A stretch of 64,000 nt of DNA, taken from contig NZ_PITQ01000010.1 in assembly GCF_002834385.1 (NCBI RefSeq), positions 1 through 64,000 of the forward strand, in the 5' to 3' direction. The notes beneath the pieces are model-generated. The model worked only from the letters and a program-made list of their open reading frames with translations. It searched no databases and was not told the DNA's origin. Position numbers and translations under genes: made by a program. The stretch comes from Rahnella sp. AA (GTDB lineage: Bacteria > Pseudomonadota > Gammaproteobacteria > Enterobacterales > Enterobacteriaceae). Of this stretch, positions 52,616 through 61,694 are shown one piece after another. Each line of letters begins with the position of its first letter. Position 1 is the stretch's first letter.

Positions 52616-53107
52616 CTGTAACACCATCCAGGGGCTGAATGCCCAGGGGGTGCTTCTGACGCTGTTGAGCAAATCTTCAGGTTTTACCCACTGATAATCC
52701 ATCACTTCGGTATTGCGTGGCGCCGGGCTCTGGCGGCTGAATGCGGCAAAAATCGGGCAAAATTCATTCTCAACAATGCCGGAGGCGTCGGTCGCATAAT
52801 ACTGAAATTCGCCAATCAGCGAGGTGATCTTTTCAACCGACAGCCCCAGTTCGTACTGGCAGCGGCGATAAACTGCGGCCTGCAAAGATTCGCCAGGGAG
52901 CGGGTGTCCGCAGGCGGAGTTCGTCCACACACCGGGCCACGCAACTTTGCTCAAAGCGCGGCGGGTGAGCAGGATTTCTCCGCGATCGTTGTGGATATAG
53001 CAGGAAAATGCCAGATGCAACGGCGTGTGATTTGTGTGTACCAACGCCTTGTCCATAGTACCCGCCGGTTGATTTTTTACATCAAGCAACACGACTTCTT
53101 CAATCAT
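52574..53107 (-). CDS. idi: Isopentenyl-diphosphate delta-isomerase, type 1
   Basis: 177 codons. Nudix-like isomerase with both catalytic residues: the Cys in TNSACGHPLPGES and the Glu in IVENEFCPIF. FSCYIHNDRGEILLTRRALS and WVKPEDLLN agree with E. coli Idi (182 residues). It interconverts IPP and DMAPP using Mg/Zn. It is 11 bases downstream of the MarR-type gene, possibly cotranscribed, and overlaps the kinase-like gene tail to tail. Confidence 0.93.
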   Translation of the reverse strand: MIEEVVLLDVKNQPAGTMDKALVHTNHTPLHLAFSCYIHNDRGEILLTRRALSKVAWPGVWTNSACGHPLPGESLQAAVYRRCQYELGLSVEKITSLIGEFQYYATDASGIVENEFCPIFAAFSRQSPAPRNTEVMDYQWVKPEDLLNSVRSTPWAFSPWMVLQLGQITEKNLSLLG

Positions 53108-53118
53108 AAAAACCCCTG

Positions 53119-53535
53119 TTATTCCCCCATGATCAGTTTCAACAGGCGAACCAGATGCTGTTGATCGTCAGGAGAAAGTCTTGCCAAAAATTCAGTGTCC
53201 ACCTGCTGACCGATCGGTTGGGTTTTCGCCAGAACGGCTCTGCCTTCCGGCGTCAGCGTAATAAACCGTCGGCGCTTATCCGCCGGATCCGCTTCGCGAA
53301 TCAATAACCCACGCGCTTCCAGTCGTGAAAGCATTTCTGCCAGCGTCGCTTTGCTGCTAACCGCGACATCGGTGAGTTGTACCTGTTCAATGCCCGGATT
53401 TTCAGCAATTGAGCGCAAAACCGCGTACTGAGGTTTGGTCAGATCCGGGATGCACTGCTGCCATCTCGCGGTGTGTTGCTGGAACACCTTTCGCATCAGG
53501 TGAAAGGTCTCCTGTCTCAATTGTGTGCTCATCAT
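53119..53535 (-). CDS. MarR-family regulator
   Basis: 138 codons, ATG at 53535 or 53532 after CAGGAACGG. Winged helix: KPQYAVLRSIAENPGIEQVQ, AVSSKATLAEMLSRLEARGL and wing EADPADKRRRFITLTPEGRA. It is divergent from the hydroxyarylic acid decarboxylase genes, with a perfect palindrome in between, so phenolic acids or their decarboxylation products are its likely ligands. Confidence 0.87.
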   Translation of the reverse strand: MMSTQLRQETFHLMRKVFQQHTARWQQCIPDLTKPQYAVLRSIAENPGIEQVQLTDVAVSSKATLAEMLSRLEARGLLIREADPADKRRRFITLTPEGRAVLAKTQPIGQQVDTEFLARLSPDDQQHLVRLLKLIMGE

Positions 53536-53640
53536 CCGTTCCTGAATTTCTTATTGGTTTACCCCTATCTTAGCAACCTATGAATAGCGAATGCGACAGG
53601 CCATTGCAGGAATTTAAAAAGGAGTATAAGGTGATTTTCA

Positions 53641-53652
53641 TTCGTATACGAA
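53641..53652. promoter_or_regulatory. Palindromic operator upstream of the decarboxylase genes
   Basis: TTCGTATACGAA, a perfect 12-base palindrome, lies between the MarR gene and the decarboxylase start (65 bases before it). It is a good candidate MarR-dimer site. Confidence 0.55.
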
Positions 53653-53716
53653 CATATTTTAAAAATGAACAGTTTCTGAAAACGTCTTGAACACGACACC
53701 GAAAAGGAGAATCAAA

Positions 53717-55147
53717 ATGGCTTTTGATGATCTGCGCAGCTTTATGAGCGCACTGGACGAACAGGGGCAACTGCTGAAGATCACTGAACAGGTGAAAGCA
53801 GAGCCCGATCTGGCCGCAGCGGCTAACGCGACCGGCCGTATTGGCGAAGGTGCACCTGCGCTGTACTTCGATAATATCGAAGGTTTTACCGATGCGCGTA
53901 TCGCACTGAATACGCTGGGTTCCTGGCAAAACCATGCGATTGCGATGGGGCTGCCACCCTCGACGTCGACGAATGAACAGATCGCGGAATATATCCGCCG
54001 CTGGGATACCTTCCCGGTGAAACCGGTACGTCGCGACAATCCGCCGTGGGCGCAAAATACCGTCGAGGGTGAAGACATCAATCTGTTCGATATTTTGCCG
54101 CTTTTCCGCCTGAATGACGGCGATGGTGGTTTTTATCTCGACAAAGCCTGCGTGGTTTCCCGCGATCCGACCGACCCGGAAAGTTTTGACAAACAGAACG
54201 TGGGCATTTACCGGATGGAAGTAAAGGGAAAGCGCAAACTTGGCCTTCAGCCGGTACCGATGCACGACATCGCGCTGCATCTGCATAAAGCGGAAGAGCG
54301 CGGGGAAGATTTACCGATTGTGATTACGCTGGGTAACGACCCGATCATTACGCTGATGGGCGCGACACCGCTGAAATACGATCAGTCAGAATATGAAATG
54401 GCGGGAGCGCTGCGTGAGGCACCTTACCCGATAGCCACCGCGCCGCTGACCGGTTTCGACGTTCCCTGGGGTTCAGAGGTGATCCTCGAAGGCGTTATTG
54501 AGGGGCGCAAACGTGAAATCGAAGGGCCCTTCGGTGAATTCACCGGGCACTATTCCGGTGGTCGCAACATGACGGTGGTGCGTATCGACAAAGTCTCTTA
54601 CCGCAGCCAGCCCATATTCGAATCCTTGTATCTCGGGATGCCGTGGACAGAAATCGATTATCTGATGGGGCCCGCCACCTGCGTGCCGCTATATCAGCAA
54701 CTGAAAGCTGAATTCCCGGAAGTGCAGGCCGTCAACGCCATGTACACGCACGGGCTGCTGGCAATCATCTCGACCAAAAAACGTTACGGTGGGTTTGCAC
54801 GCGCGGTCGGTTTACGCGCCATGACCACGCCGCACGGCCTGGGTTACGTGAAAATGGTCATCATGGTGGATGAGGACGTCGATCCGTTCAATTTGCCACA
54901 GGTGATGTGGGCGCTTTCCGCGAAGGTCAATCCGGCGGGCGATCTGGTTCAGCTGCCAAACATGTCCGTGCTGGAGCTGGATCCGGGGTCTTCACCCGCA
55001 GGGATCACCGACAAACTGATCATCGATGCTACCACGCCGGTCGCACCGGATAACCGGGGGCATTTCAGCCAGCCGGTACGTGATTTACCGGAAACCAAAG
55101 ACTGGGTTGTGAAACTTAATTCCCTGCTGGCGGGCCGTCAGGCCTGA
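53717..55147 (+). CDS. Non-oxidative hydroxyarylic acid decarboxylase, subunit C (UbiD family)
   Basis: 476 codons from ATG at 53717 (AGGAGAATCAAA upstream), close to the 475 residues of VdcC/EcdC/ShdC/YclC. UbiD fold: LRSFMSALDEQGQLLKITEQ, LNTLGSWQNHAIAMGLPPST and EGPFGEFTGHYSGGRN, which holds the Glu/Arg residues that bind Mn and prenylated FMN. It decarboxylates 4-hydroxybenzoate, vanillate or related phenolic acids. Subunit D follows after 29 bases. The usual subunit B (UbiX-like flavin prenyltransferase) is missing from both sides. Confidence 0.9.
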   Translation: MAFDDLRSFMSALDEQGQLLKITEQVKAEPDLAAAANATGRIGEGAPALYFDNIEGFTDARIALNTLGSWQNHAIAMGLPPSTSTNEQIAEYIRRWDTFPVKPVRRDNPPWAQNTVEGEDINLFDILPLFRLNDGDGGFYLDKACVVSRDPTDPESFDKQNVGIYRMEVKGKRKLGLQPVPMHDIALHLHKAEERGEDLPIVITLGNDPIITLMGATPLKYDQSEYEMAGALREAPYPIATAPLTGFDVPWGSEVILEGVIEGRKREIEGPFGEFTGHYSGGRNMTVVRIDKVSYRSQPIFESLYLGMPWTEIDYLMGPATCVPLYQQLKAEFPEVQAVNAMYTHGLLAIISTKKRYGGFARAVGLRAMTTPHGLGYVKMVIMVDEDVDPFNLPQVMWALSAKVNPAGDLVQLPNMSVLELDPGSSPAGITDKLIIDATTPVAPDNRGHFSQPVRDLPETKDWVVKLNSLLAGRQA

Positions 55148-55176
55148 GCATTAACTGACTGAGTTAAGGAGTGATT

Positions 55177-55404
55177 ATGATTTGTCCACGTTGTGCCGAT
55201 GAGCATATTGAACTGATGGCCGTTTCGCCGGTAAAAGGCGTCTGGACCGTACACCAGTGCCAGCGTTGCCTGTACACCTGGCGCTCAACCGAGCCGTTGC
55301 GGCGCACCAGCCGGGAACATTATCCGCAAGCGTTTCGCATGACGCAGGCCGATATTGATAATGCACCGATGGTTCCGTCAGTTCCGCCACTTTTAGCGGA
55401 GTAA
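55177..55404 (+). CDS. Non-oxidative hydroxyarylic acid decarboxylase, subunit D
   Basis: 75 codons from ATG at 55177 after TAAGGAG. Two Cys pairs, CPRC (ICPRCADEH) and CQRC (VHQCQRCLYTWRSTEP), suggest a bound metal ion. The sequence matches the small VdcD/YclD/ShdD subunit, needed for full activity of the C subunit though its exact role is unclear. Translated from the same transcript as subunit C. Confidence 0.88.
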   Translation: MICPRCADEHIELMAVSPVKGVWTVHQCQRCLYTWRSTEPLRRTSREHYPQAFRMTQADIDNAPMVPSVPPLLAE

Positions 55405-55778
55405 TGCCATTAACTGCTCCCTCTGAGAAGGGGGAGTGAGAAGCTTCAGAGCACTTTCGTCTGAAATTCATTTAGTCATTATTCCCCATGCAAAACCCGG
55501 CTCTCCATTTTCTAATAAAAATATTAGAATCAGATAGTTAAAAATAATTCATTAAAAAATCCTCCTCTTTTAGTTACCGAACACTTTCTCATTTTTGCCA
55601 TCATAAACTCTGTAAAGGTAGACAGTTGTCGACTTTTCCTCTAAAAGTTCTGCAGTTCTCGCCAGACAAAACTAGTTTCTAATGGCAAATAATAATTTCT
55701 GAATGTTAAAGAGCGGCGAACTGATAACCGCCAGACATTGAGTTTTTCAAACACTACGGCACACCTTTTGGAGAATTT
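55405..55778. other. Intergenic region before the peptide transporter
   Basis: 374 bases. A weak stem (CTCCC/GGGAG, ~55417-55436) could end the decarboxylase transcript. The rest is strongly AT-rich and should hold the transporter promoter; TTTTGGAG forms its ribosome site. No gene is supported. Confidence 0.4.
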
Positions 55779-57332
55779 ATGCATTCCTCTGGTCACAAAA
55801 ACGAGAGCCGGACATTTTTCGGTCATCCTTATCCGCTGGGTTCACTGTTTTTCACCGAAATGTGGGAACGGTTCTCGTTTTACGGGATCCGTCCCTTACT
55901 GATCCTGTTCATGGCGGCGACGGTCTATGACGGCGGTATGGGGCTCGCGCGTGAAAGCGCATCGGCTATTGTCGGCATTTTTGCCGGCTGCATGTACCTG
56001 GCTGCGCTGCCGGGCGGCTGGCTGGCGGATAACTGGCTTGGGCAGCAAAAGGCGGTCTGGTATGGTTCGATTCTTATTGCGCTCGGCCATCTGTCGATCG
56101 CCTTATCAGCGGTATTTGGCGACAACCTGTTCTTTATCGGCCTGATGTTTATCGTTCTGGGCTCCGGACTGTTCAAGACCTGTATCTCCGTCATGGTGGG
56201 AACGCTGTATAAGAAAGGGGATGCGCGTCGTGATGGCGGTTTCTCGTTGTTTTATATGGGCATCAATATGGGCTCCTTTATCGCGCCGCTGATCTCCGGC
56301 TGGCTGATAAAAACCCATGGCTGGCACTGGGGCTTTGGTATTGGTGGCATCGGTATGCTGGTGGCTCTGGTTATTTTCCGCCTGTATGCCGTTCCGGCGA
56401 TGAAACGTTACGACAGCGAAGTCGGCCTGGATTCAACCTGGAACAGCCCGGTATCTAAGAAAAACGGCGTAGGGGGCTGGTTGCTGGTGCTGGCAGCAGG
56501 TGTGGCAGTGGTCGTAACGCTGATATCGCAGGGGGTGATCGTGATTAATCCCGTGGCGGTTGCCAGCGTGCTGGTCTACGTGATTGCAGTGTCAGTTGCC
56601 GCGTATTTTATCTATCTGTTTGTCTTTGCCGGGCTTAACAGGAAAGAGCGCGCCAGACTGCTGGTTTGCTTTATTCTGCTGGTCTCTGCTGCCTTCTTCT
56701 GGTCTGCGTTTGAGCAGAAACCAACCTCGTTCAACCTGTTCGCTAACGATTATACCAACCGTATGATCGGCGATTTTGAAATCCCGGCGGTTTGGTTCCA
56801 GTCAATTAATGCTCTGTTTATCATCCTGCTGGCACCGGTATTCAGCTGGGCATGGCCAATGCTGGCGCGGAAAAACGTTCGTCCGGGCAGTATCACCAAA
56901 TTCATCATCGGTATTCTGTGTGCGGCTGCGGGCTTTGGGCTGATGATGCTGGCGGCGCAGAATGTGCTGAACAGCGGCGGCGCTGGCGTTTCGCCACTGT
57001 GGCTGGTGGGCAGTATTCTGATGCTGACGCTCGGTGAACTGTGCCTGAGCCCGATTGGTCTGGCGACGATGACGTTGCTGGCACCGGAAAGAATGCGGGG
57101 GCAGATGATGGGGCTTTGGTTCTGCGCCAGCGCGCTGGGTAATCTGGCTGCGGGGCTTATCGGCGGGCATGTGAAAGCCGATCAACTGGATATGCTGCCT
57201 GACCTGTTTGCGCGTTGTTCGGTAGCCCTGCTGATCTGTGCGGCGGTGCTGTTTGTTCTTATCATCCCGGTCAGGAAAATGCTGGAAAACGCTCAGGCGA
57301 AGACTGAGCAAAAACCCGTGACCCCTGCCTGA
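55779..57332 (+). CDS. POT-family proton-coupled di/tripeptide transporter
   Basis: 517 codons, about 14 membrane helices. The POT signature is seen in FFTEMWERFSFYGIRPLL (ExxERFxYY-like motif for proton coupling), AALPGGWLADNWLGQQK, LFKTCISVMVGTLY and FWSAFEQKPTSFNLF. Closest in wording to DtpA/DtpB-type enterobacterial permeases; I cannot say which paralogue. It imports short peptides with protons. Alone on its transcript, ended by a nine-base stem. Confidence 0.88.
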   Translation: MHSSGHKNESRTFFGHPYPLGSLFFTEMWERFSFYGIRPLLILFMAATVYDGGMGLARESASAIVGIFAGCMYLAALPGGWLADNWLGQQKAVWYGSILIALGHLSIALSAVFGDNLFFIGLMFIVLGSGLFKTCISVMVGTLYKKGDARRDGGFSLFYMGINMGSFIAPLISGWLIKTHGWHWGFGIGGIGMLVALVIFRLYAVPAMKRYDSEVGLDSTWNSPVSKKNGVGGWLLVLAAGVAVVVTLISQGVIVINPVAVASVLVYVIAVSVAAYFIYLFVFAGLNRKERARLLVCFILLVSAAFFWSAFEQKPTSFNLFANDYTNRMIGDFEIPAVWFQSINALFIILLAPVFSWAWPMLARKNVRPGSITKFIIGILCAAAGFGLMMLAAQNVLNSGGAGVSPLWLVGSILMLTLGELCLSPIGLATMTLLAPERMRGQMMGLWFCASALGNLAAGLIGGHVKADQLDMLPDLFARCSVALLICAAVLFVLIIPVRKMLENAQAKTEQKPVTPA

Positions 57333-57652
57333 TAACAACAGTTCGCAGATAATCATAATAAGCAGGAATGAGGCCGGTGTGGTAACGGGCCTCATTTCGC
57401 TAAAACTTTTTGTATGCTCCCTCCGCGACCTAAACCTTCCCGTGTTTCTTATCCCCGCGCTTGTTGCGCATTCTTTGTGTATCAGCCCGCCTGACATCAT
57501 TCCTGATGTTACCGGTATCACATAAATCAAAAATCATAAGAAATTTATAACATCTCGCAATTGTGACTGCCTTTTAACCATTTTATAACAAGTCTTCGGG
57601 CCACGGACGGACGGATTTTTGGTGTTTAACCCTACAAAAGGCAGGACGAAAA
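57333..57652. other. Intergenic region with terminator of the peptide transporter
   Basis: Stem AATGAGGCC (57367-57375) with GGCCTCATT (57388-57396) ends the transporter transcript. The remaining ~250 bases lead to the xyloside transporter; AAAGGCAGGA is its ribosome site. No gene or clear operator is visible. Confidence 0.5.
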
Positions 57653-59032
57653 ATGACTGCGAAGTTATCCGTAAAAGAAAAAATCAGCTACGGTCTGGGG
57701 GATATGGCAAGCCATATTGGTCTGGATAATGTGATTATATTCCTGACGTTCTATTACACCGATGTGGTGGGATTACCGGCAGTATTTGTCGGTACCATGT
57801 TTCTTGTGGCGCGCGTGGCGGATGCGATCGTTGACCCGGCAATGGGTCTGATTGCTGACCGTACACAGACGCGTTTTGGCAAATTCCGCCCTTATATTCT
57901 CTGGCTGGCGTTGCCGTTCGGTGCCAGTTGTTTGCTGGTTTATGCCGTACCGGAATCCTTGTCACTGGGCGGAAAAATGGTTTACGCCAGCGTGACCTAT
58001 TGCGTGATGATGTTGATGTATACCGCCATCAATATTCCTTATTGTTCGATGGGCGCGATTATTACGCCGGATAACACGCAGCGTATTTCACTACAGTCTT
58101 ATCGTTTTTTCCTTGCGACGCTGGGCGGGGCAATGTCCACGTTCCTGATGATGCCGCTGGCAGAAATGATGGGCGGAGGGAATAAACTCGACGGCTATTT
58201 TGGTGCGATGTCCATCATGGCGTCGGTTGCCGTTGTCATGTTTTTATTGTGCTTTTTCAATACTAAAGAGCGTATCAGTGCGCCACCGACGCATGCTAAT
58301 TTCCTCTCAGATTTACGTGATTTAGTCCGTAACGATCAGTGGCGGGTCGTGGCGGCGCTGATCTTCTTTAACATCTCCTTCGGCGTCGTCCGCCTCGGCG
58401 CGATGATGTATTACGTGACGTATTATCTGGGCAACGTCAGCTACTTTATGTGGCTGCTGGCCGCACATATTATCGGCAAAAGTCTCGGCAGTTTGCTGGT
58501 CAAACCGCTGACCAGAAACCGCAGCAAACTGACCGCATTTACGCTGTGCGCCCTTCTGACGGGGGCGTTAAGCATGGCGATTTTCTTCGTTCCGGCGTGG
58601 ATTTCCCTGCTGGTCGGCATGACGCTGCTGGTGTCGACGTTCTATCAGGTCACCACCACACTGATGTGGGTGATGATGTCGGACGTGGTGGATTACGGTG
58701 AATATAAACAGGGCAAACGCATGGATGGCACCGTGTTCTCCACGCTGCTGGCAATTCTCAAGATGGGGATGGCGGTCAGCGGCGCCGTGGTCGGCTGGAC
58801 GCTCGGCATGAGCGGCTACGTTGCGCATGCCGAGCAGCAAAACACCGCCGCGATGCTGTCAATTATCGCGCTGTTCTCGCTGGTGCCGGGCGTGTTGTCG
58901 ATGTTTAGCGCGTTGTCGATGCGCTGGTACAAACTCAACGACGCCACCATGAAACATATTAATCAGTCAAAAATCACACCGGAACGCGAGCCTGAACGCC
59001 AGGCTACCTTGCAGACACAGGAGTCCGTATGA
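57653..59032 (+). CDS. GPH-family glycoside symporter (YicJ/XynB-like)
   Basis: 459 codons, 12 helices. The glycoside-pentoside-hexuronide:cation symporter signature appears in EKISYGLGDMASHIGLDNVI, VGTMFLVARVADAIVDPAMG (with the conserved Asp residues) and WVMMSDVVDYGEYKQGKRMD. Its stop overlaps the start of a GH31 xylosidase (ATGA), the same pairing as yicJ-yicI in E. coli, so it likely imports alpha-xylosides such as isoprimeverose. Confidence 0.85.
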   Translation: MTAKLSVKEKISYGLGDMASHIGLDNVIIFLTFYYTDVVGLPAVFVGTMFLVARVADAIVDPAMGLIADRTQTRFGKFRPYILWLALPFGASCLLVYAVPESLSLGGKMVYASVTYCVMMLMYTAINIPYCSMGAIITPDNTQRISLQSYRFFLATLGGAMSTFLMMPLAEMMGGGNKLDGYFGAMSIMASVAVVMFLLCFFNTKERISAPPTHANFLSDLRDLVRNDQWRVVAALIFFNISFGVVRLGAMMYYVTYYLGNVSYFMWLLAAHIIGKSLGSLLVKPLTRNRSKLTAFTLCALLTGALSMAIFFVPAWISLLVGMTLLVSTFYQVTTTLMWVMMSDVVDYGEYKQGKRMDGTVFSTLLAILKMGMAVSGAVVGWTLGMSGYVAHAEQQNTAAMLSIIALFSLVPGVLSMFSALSMRWYKLNDATMKHINQSKITPEREPERQATLQTQESV

Positions 59033-61077
59033 GCGAATTAATCGCCGAAAAAAACCGTATCCTCTGGCATTTTGATCAGCAAACGCTGGTGATTGAACCC
59101 TGGGGCGAAAACAGTCTGCGGGTGCGCGCGACCTGTCGTCCGGCGCTCAATGACTCTCTCTGGGCGCTGCTCCCGCTGCATGAGCAACCTCAGGCGGATA
59201 TCAGCCGGGGCACCGAGACGTTGACGCTTCGCAATGGCAACATCACGGCGACCGTTAACATTAAAGGCCAGCTGGCGTTTTATAACCAACGCGGCGAGCT
59301 GATTCTGGAAGAATTCTGGCGTCAGCGTTCGACGGTGGGCATTGGCGCGACGGAAAAAAGTCAGGACAAATACATCAGTGCGCTGAAAATGGATGCGCGG
59401 GAGTTTAAAGCTATCCCGGGCGGAAAACACCAGTTAACGGTGCGCTTTGAGTCACGCCCGGATGAGAAAATCTACGGGATGGGGCAGTACCAGCAAAGTT
59501 GTCTGGATCTGAAAGGTTGCACGCTGGAGCTGGCGCAGCGAAATTCACAAGCCAGCGTACCGTTTATGCTATCGAACCTCGGTTACGGTTTGTTGTGGAA
59601 TAACCCGGCGGTTGGTGAAGCCACATTCGGTAAGAACATAACGCGCTGGGAAGCGCTGGTGACTGAACAGATGGATTACTGGATCACCGCCGGCAATACC
59701 CCTGCTGACATTATGCGTCAATATGGCTGCGCGACAGGTACTGCGCCGCAAATGCCGGAGTACGCGACCGGTTTCTGGCAGTGCAAATTACGTTACCGCA
59801 CGCAGCAGGAAGTACTGGACGTCGCCCGCGAATACAAACGCCGCAACCTGCCGATTTCAGTCATTGTGATTGATTTCTTCCACTGGCCGAATCAGGGTAC
59901 CTGGTGTTTTGACCCGGTGGACTGGCCGGATCCGAAAGCAATGGTGGCGGAACTTAAATCCCTGGGTATAGAGACCATGGTTTCCGTTTGGCCGACGGTG
60001 GACAGCCGAACGGATAATTACAAAGAAATGAAATCTAAAGGCTATCTGGTCAATACCGATCGTGGTGTCTCGGTGAATCTGGATTTCCTCGGGAACTGCA
60101 CTTTCTTCGATGCAACGCATCCCGGCGCACGGCAGTTTGTCTGGGATAAAGTGAAGCAGAATTATTACGATCTGGGTATCCGCACTTTCTGGCTGGATGA
60201 GGCTGAACCGGAATATCGCGCCTATGATTTTGACAACTATCGCTATCATCTGGGGCCGGTACTGGAAGTCGGCAACATCTATCCGCAGAAATTCGCGCAA
60301 GGGTTTTACGAAGGATTGCAGCAGGAAGGTGAAAGCGAGATCGTCAATCTGGTGCGCTGTGCCTGGGCAGGCAGCCAGCGTTATGGCGTGCTGGCGTGGT
60401 CGGGCGATATCCACTCATCATTCCATGCACTGCGTAACCAGATTGCGGCGGGCCTGAACATGGGGCTGGCAGGGATCCCGTGGTGGACGACGGATATCGG
60501 CGGTTTTCAGGGCGGTAATGTCAACGATCCGGCATTTCAGGAACTGCTGATCCGCTGGTTCCAGTGGGCCGTTTTCTGCCCGGTAATGCGTTTACACGGC
60601 TACCGTGAACCACAGATTCAGCCGCCAGAGCAGTGGCGTGAGGGTATCGCGCAGTGTAACAGCGGTGCAGCGAATGAAGTCTGGAGTTACGGTGAAGAGA
60701 ATTACGCGCTGATGAAAAACAGCCTGCACCTGCGCGAGACGTTGCGCCCATATATCCGCCGCGTGATGCAGGAGGCGCATGAAAACGGCGATCCGGCCAT
60801 GCGCACGATGTTCTATCATTATCCGCAGCAGGCTGAAAGCTGGCAGGTGGAGGATCAGTATTTGCTGGGGGCCGATATTCTGGTTGCGCCGGTTTTATAT
60901 GCAGGGCAGCGCGATCGCAAAGTGTGGTTGCCTGCCGGTGAAAACTGGGTAGCGCTTAATGGTGAACGCTACGCCGGTGGGCAGACAGTGACGATAGGCA
61001 CACCGCTGAGTGAAATCCCGGTGTTAGTGCGTGACGGGGCAGATGCCAGCGCGAAGGCGATTCTGCAAACCTTATAG
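59029..61077 (+). CDS. GH31 alpha-xylosidase
   Basis: 682 codons. GH31 barrel with nucleophile Asp390 in RTFWLDEAEPEY and acid/base Asp460 in LAWSGDIHSSF. VIVIDFFHWPNQGTWCFDP and WWTTDIGGFQGG are typical of the family. The WLDEAEPE form is that of alpha-xylosidases of the XylS/Xyl31 branch rather than the KTDFGE form of YicI. No signal peptide, so it acts on sugars brought in by the coupled symporter. Translationally coupled to that gene. Confidence 0.85.
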   Translation: MSELIAEKNRILWHFDQQTLVIEPWGENSLRVRATCRPALNDSLWALLPLHEQPQADISRGTETLTLRNGNITATVNIKGQLAFYNQRGELILEEFWRQRSTVGIGATEKSQDKYISALKMDAREFKAIPGGKHQLTVRFESRPDEKIYGMGQYQQSCLDLKGCTLELAQRNSQASVPFMLSNLGYGLLWNNPAVGEATFGKNITRWEALVTEQMDYWITAGNTPADIMRQYGCATGTAPQMPEYATGFWQCKLRYRTQQEVLDVAREYKRRNLPISVIVIDFFHWPNQGTWCFDPVDWPDPKAMVAELKSLGIETMVSVWPTVDSRTDNYKEMKSKGYLVNTDRGVSVNLDFLGNCTFFDATHPGARQFVWDKVKQNYYDLGIRTFWLDEAEPEYRAYDFDNYRYHLGPVLEVGNIYPQKFAQGFYEGLQQEGESEIVNLVRCAWAGSQRYGVLAWSGDIHSSFHALRNQIAAGLNMGLAGIPWWTTDIGGFQGGNVNDPAFQELLIRWFQWAVFCPVMRLHGYREPQIQPPEQWREGIAQCNSGAANEVWSYGEENYALMKNSLHLRETLRPYIRRVMQEAHENGDPAMRTMFYHYPQQAESWQVEDQYLLGADILVAPVLYAGQRDRKVWLPAGENWVALNGERYAGGQTVTIGTPLSEIPVLVRDGADASAKAILQTL

Positions 61078-61170
61078 AGTTATCACAAAATCGTTAACTC
61101 TCCGGGAGGATTCGGTAAGACATCCCTCTGTAGTCTGGTGCCATCGGTATCAGACAGACGTGAGGCGATC

Positions 61171-61677
61171 ATGATGAACAGACGTAATTTCCTGCTGGGC
61201 AGCAGCGCCGTTTCCGCTATTGCGGTGATGGGGCTGCTTCCGTCGTTTTTCCCCCGCAAGGCTGATGCGCAGGCGAAAGCTGAGGCGTTCGAGGTCACCC
61301 TGACCGACGCGCAGTGGCATCAGAAGCTGAGTAATGCGCAATATTATGTGTTGCGTGAAGCAGGCACTGAACGGCCATATTCCAGCCCGTTAAACGACGA
61401 ACATCGTGTGGGTGAATTCGCTTGTGCAGGATGCAGCCTCCCGCTCTTTTCCTCCGCGACTAAATTTGACAGCCACACCGGCTGGCCAAGCTTTTGGCAA
61501 CCGCTGCCCAATGCCGCGCTGACCAGCCGTGATACCACACTAGGCATGGTCCGCGATGAAGTGCATTGCCGCCGCTGCGGTGGCCATCTGGGGCATGTTT
61601 TTGACGATGGCCCGAAACCTACTGGCCTGCGATATTGCATGAACGGGCTGGCAATGACGTTCACCCCGAAAGCCTGA
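61171..61677 (+). CDS. msrB: Exported peptide-methionine (R)-S-oxide reductase MsrB
   Basis: 168 codons from the ATG at 61171 (or 61174), with GTGAGG upstream. NRRNFLLGSSAVSAIAVMGL is a Tat-type signal (twin Arg then hydrophobic run), ending near ADAQA. MsrB domain: zinc pairs CAGC and CRRC, FDSHTGWPSFW, HLGHVFDDGPKPTGLRYCMN with catalytic Cys156. It repairs methionine-R-sulfoxide in exported proteins. It is 17 bases upstream of an exported MsrA, so R and S forms are handled together in the periplasm. Confidence 0.9.
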   Translation: MMNRRNFLLGSSAVSAIAVMGLLPSFFPRKADAQAKAEAFEVTLTDAQWHQKLSNAQYYVLREAGTERPYSSPLNDEHRVGEFACAGCSLPLFSSATKFDSHTGWPSFWQPLPNAALTSRDTTLGMVRDEVHCRRCGGHLGHVFDDGPKPTGLRYCMNGLAMTFTPKA

Positions 61678-61694
61678 CCACCAGGAAACTGACT

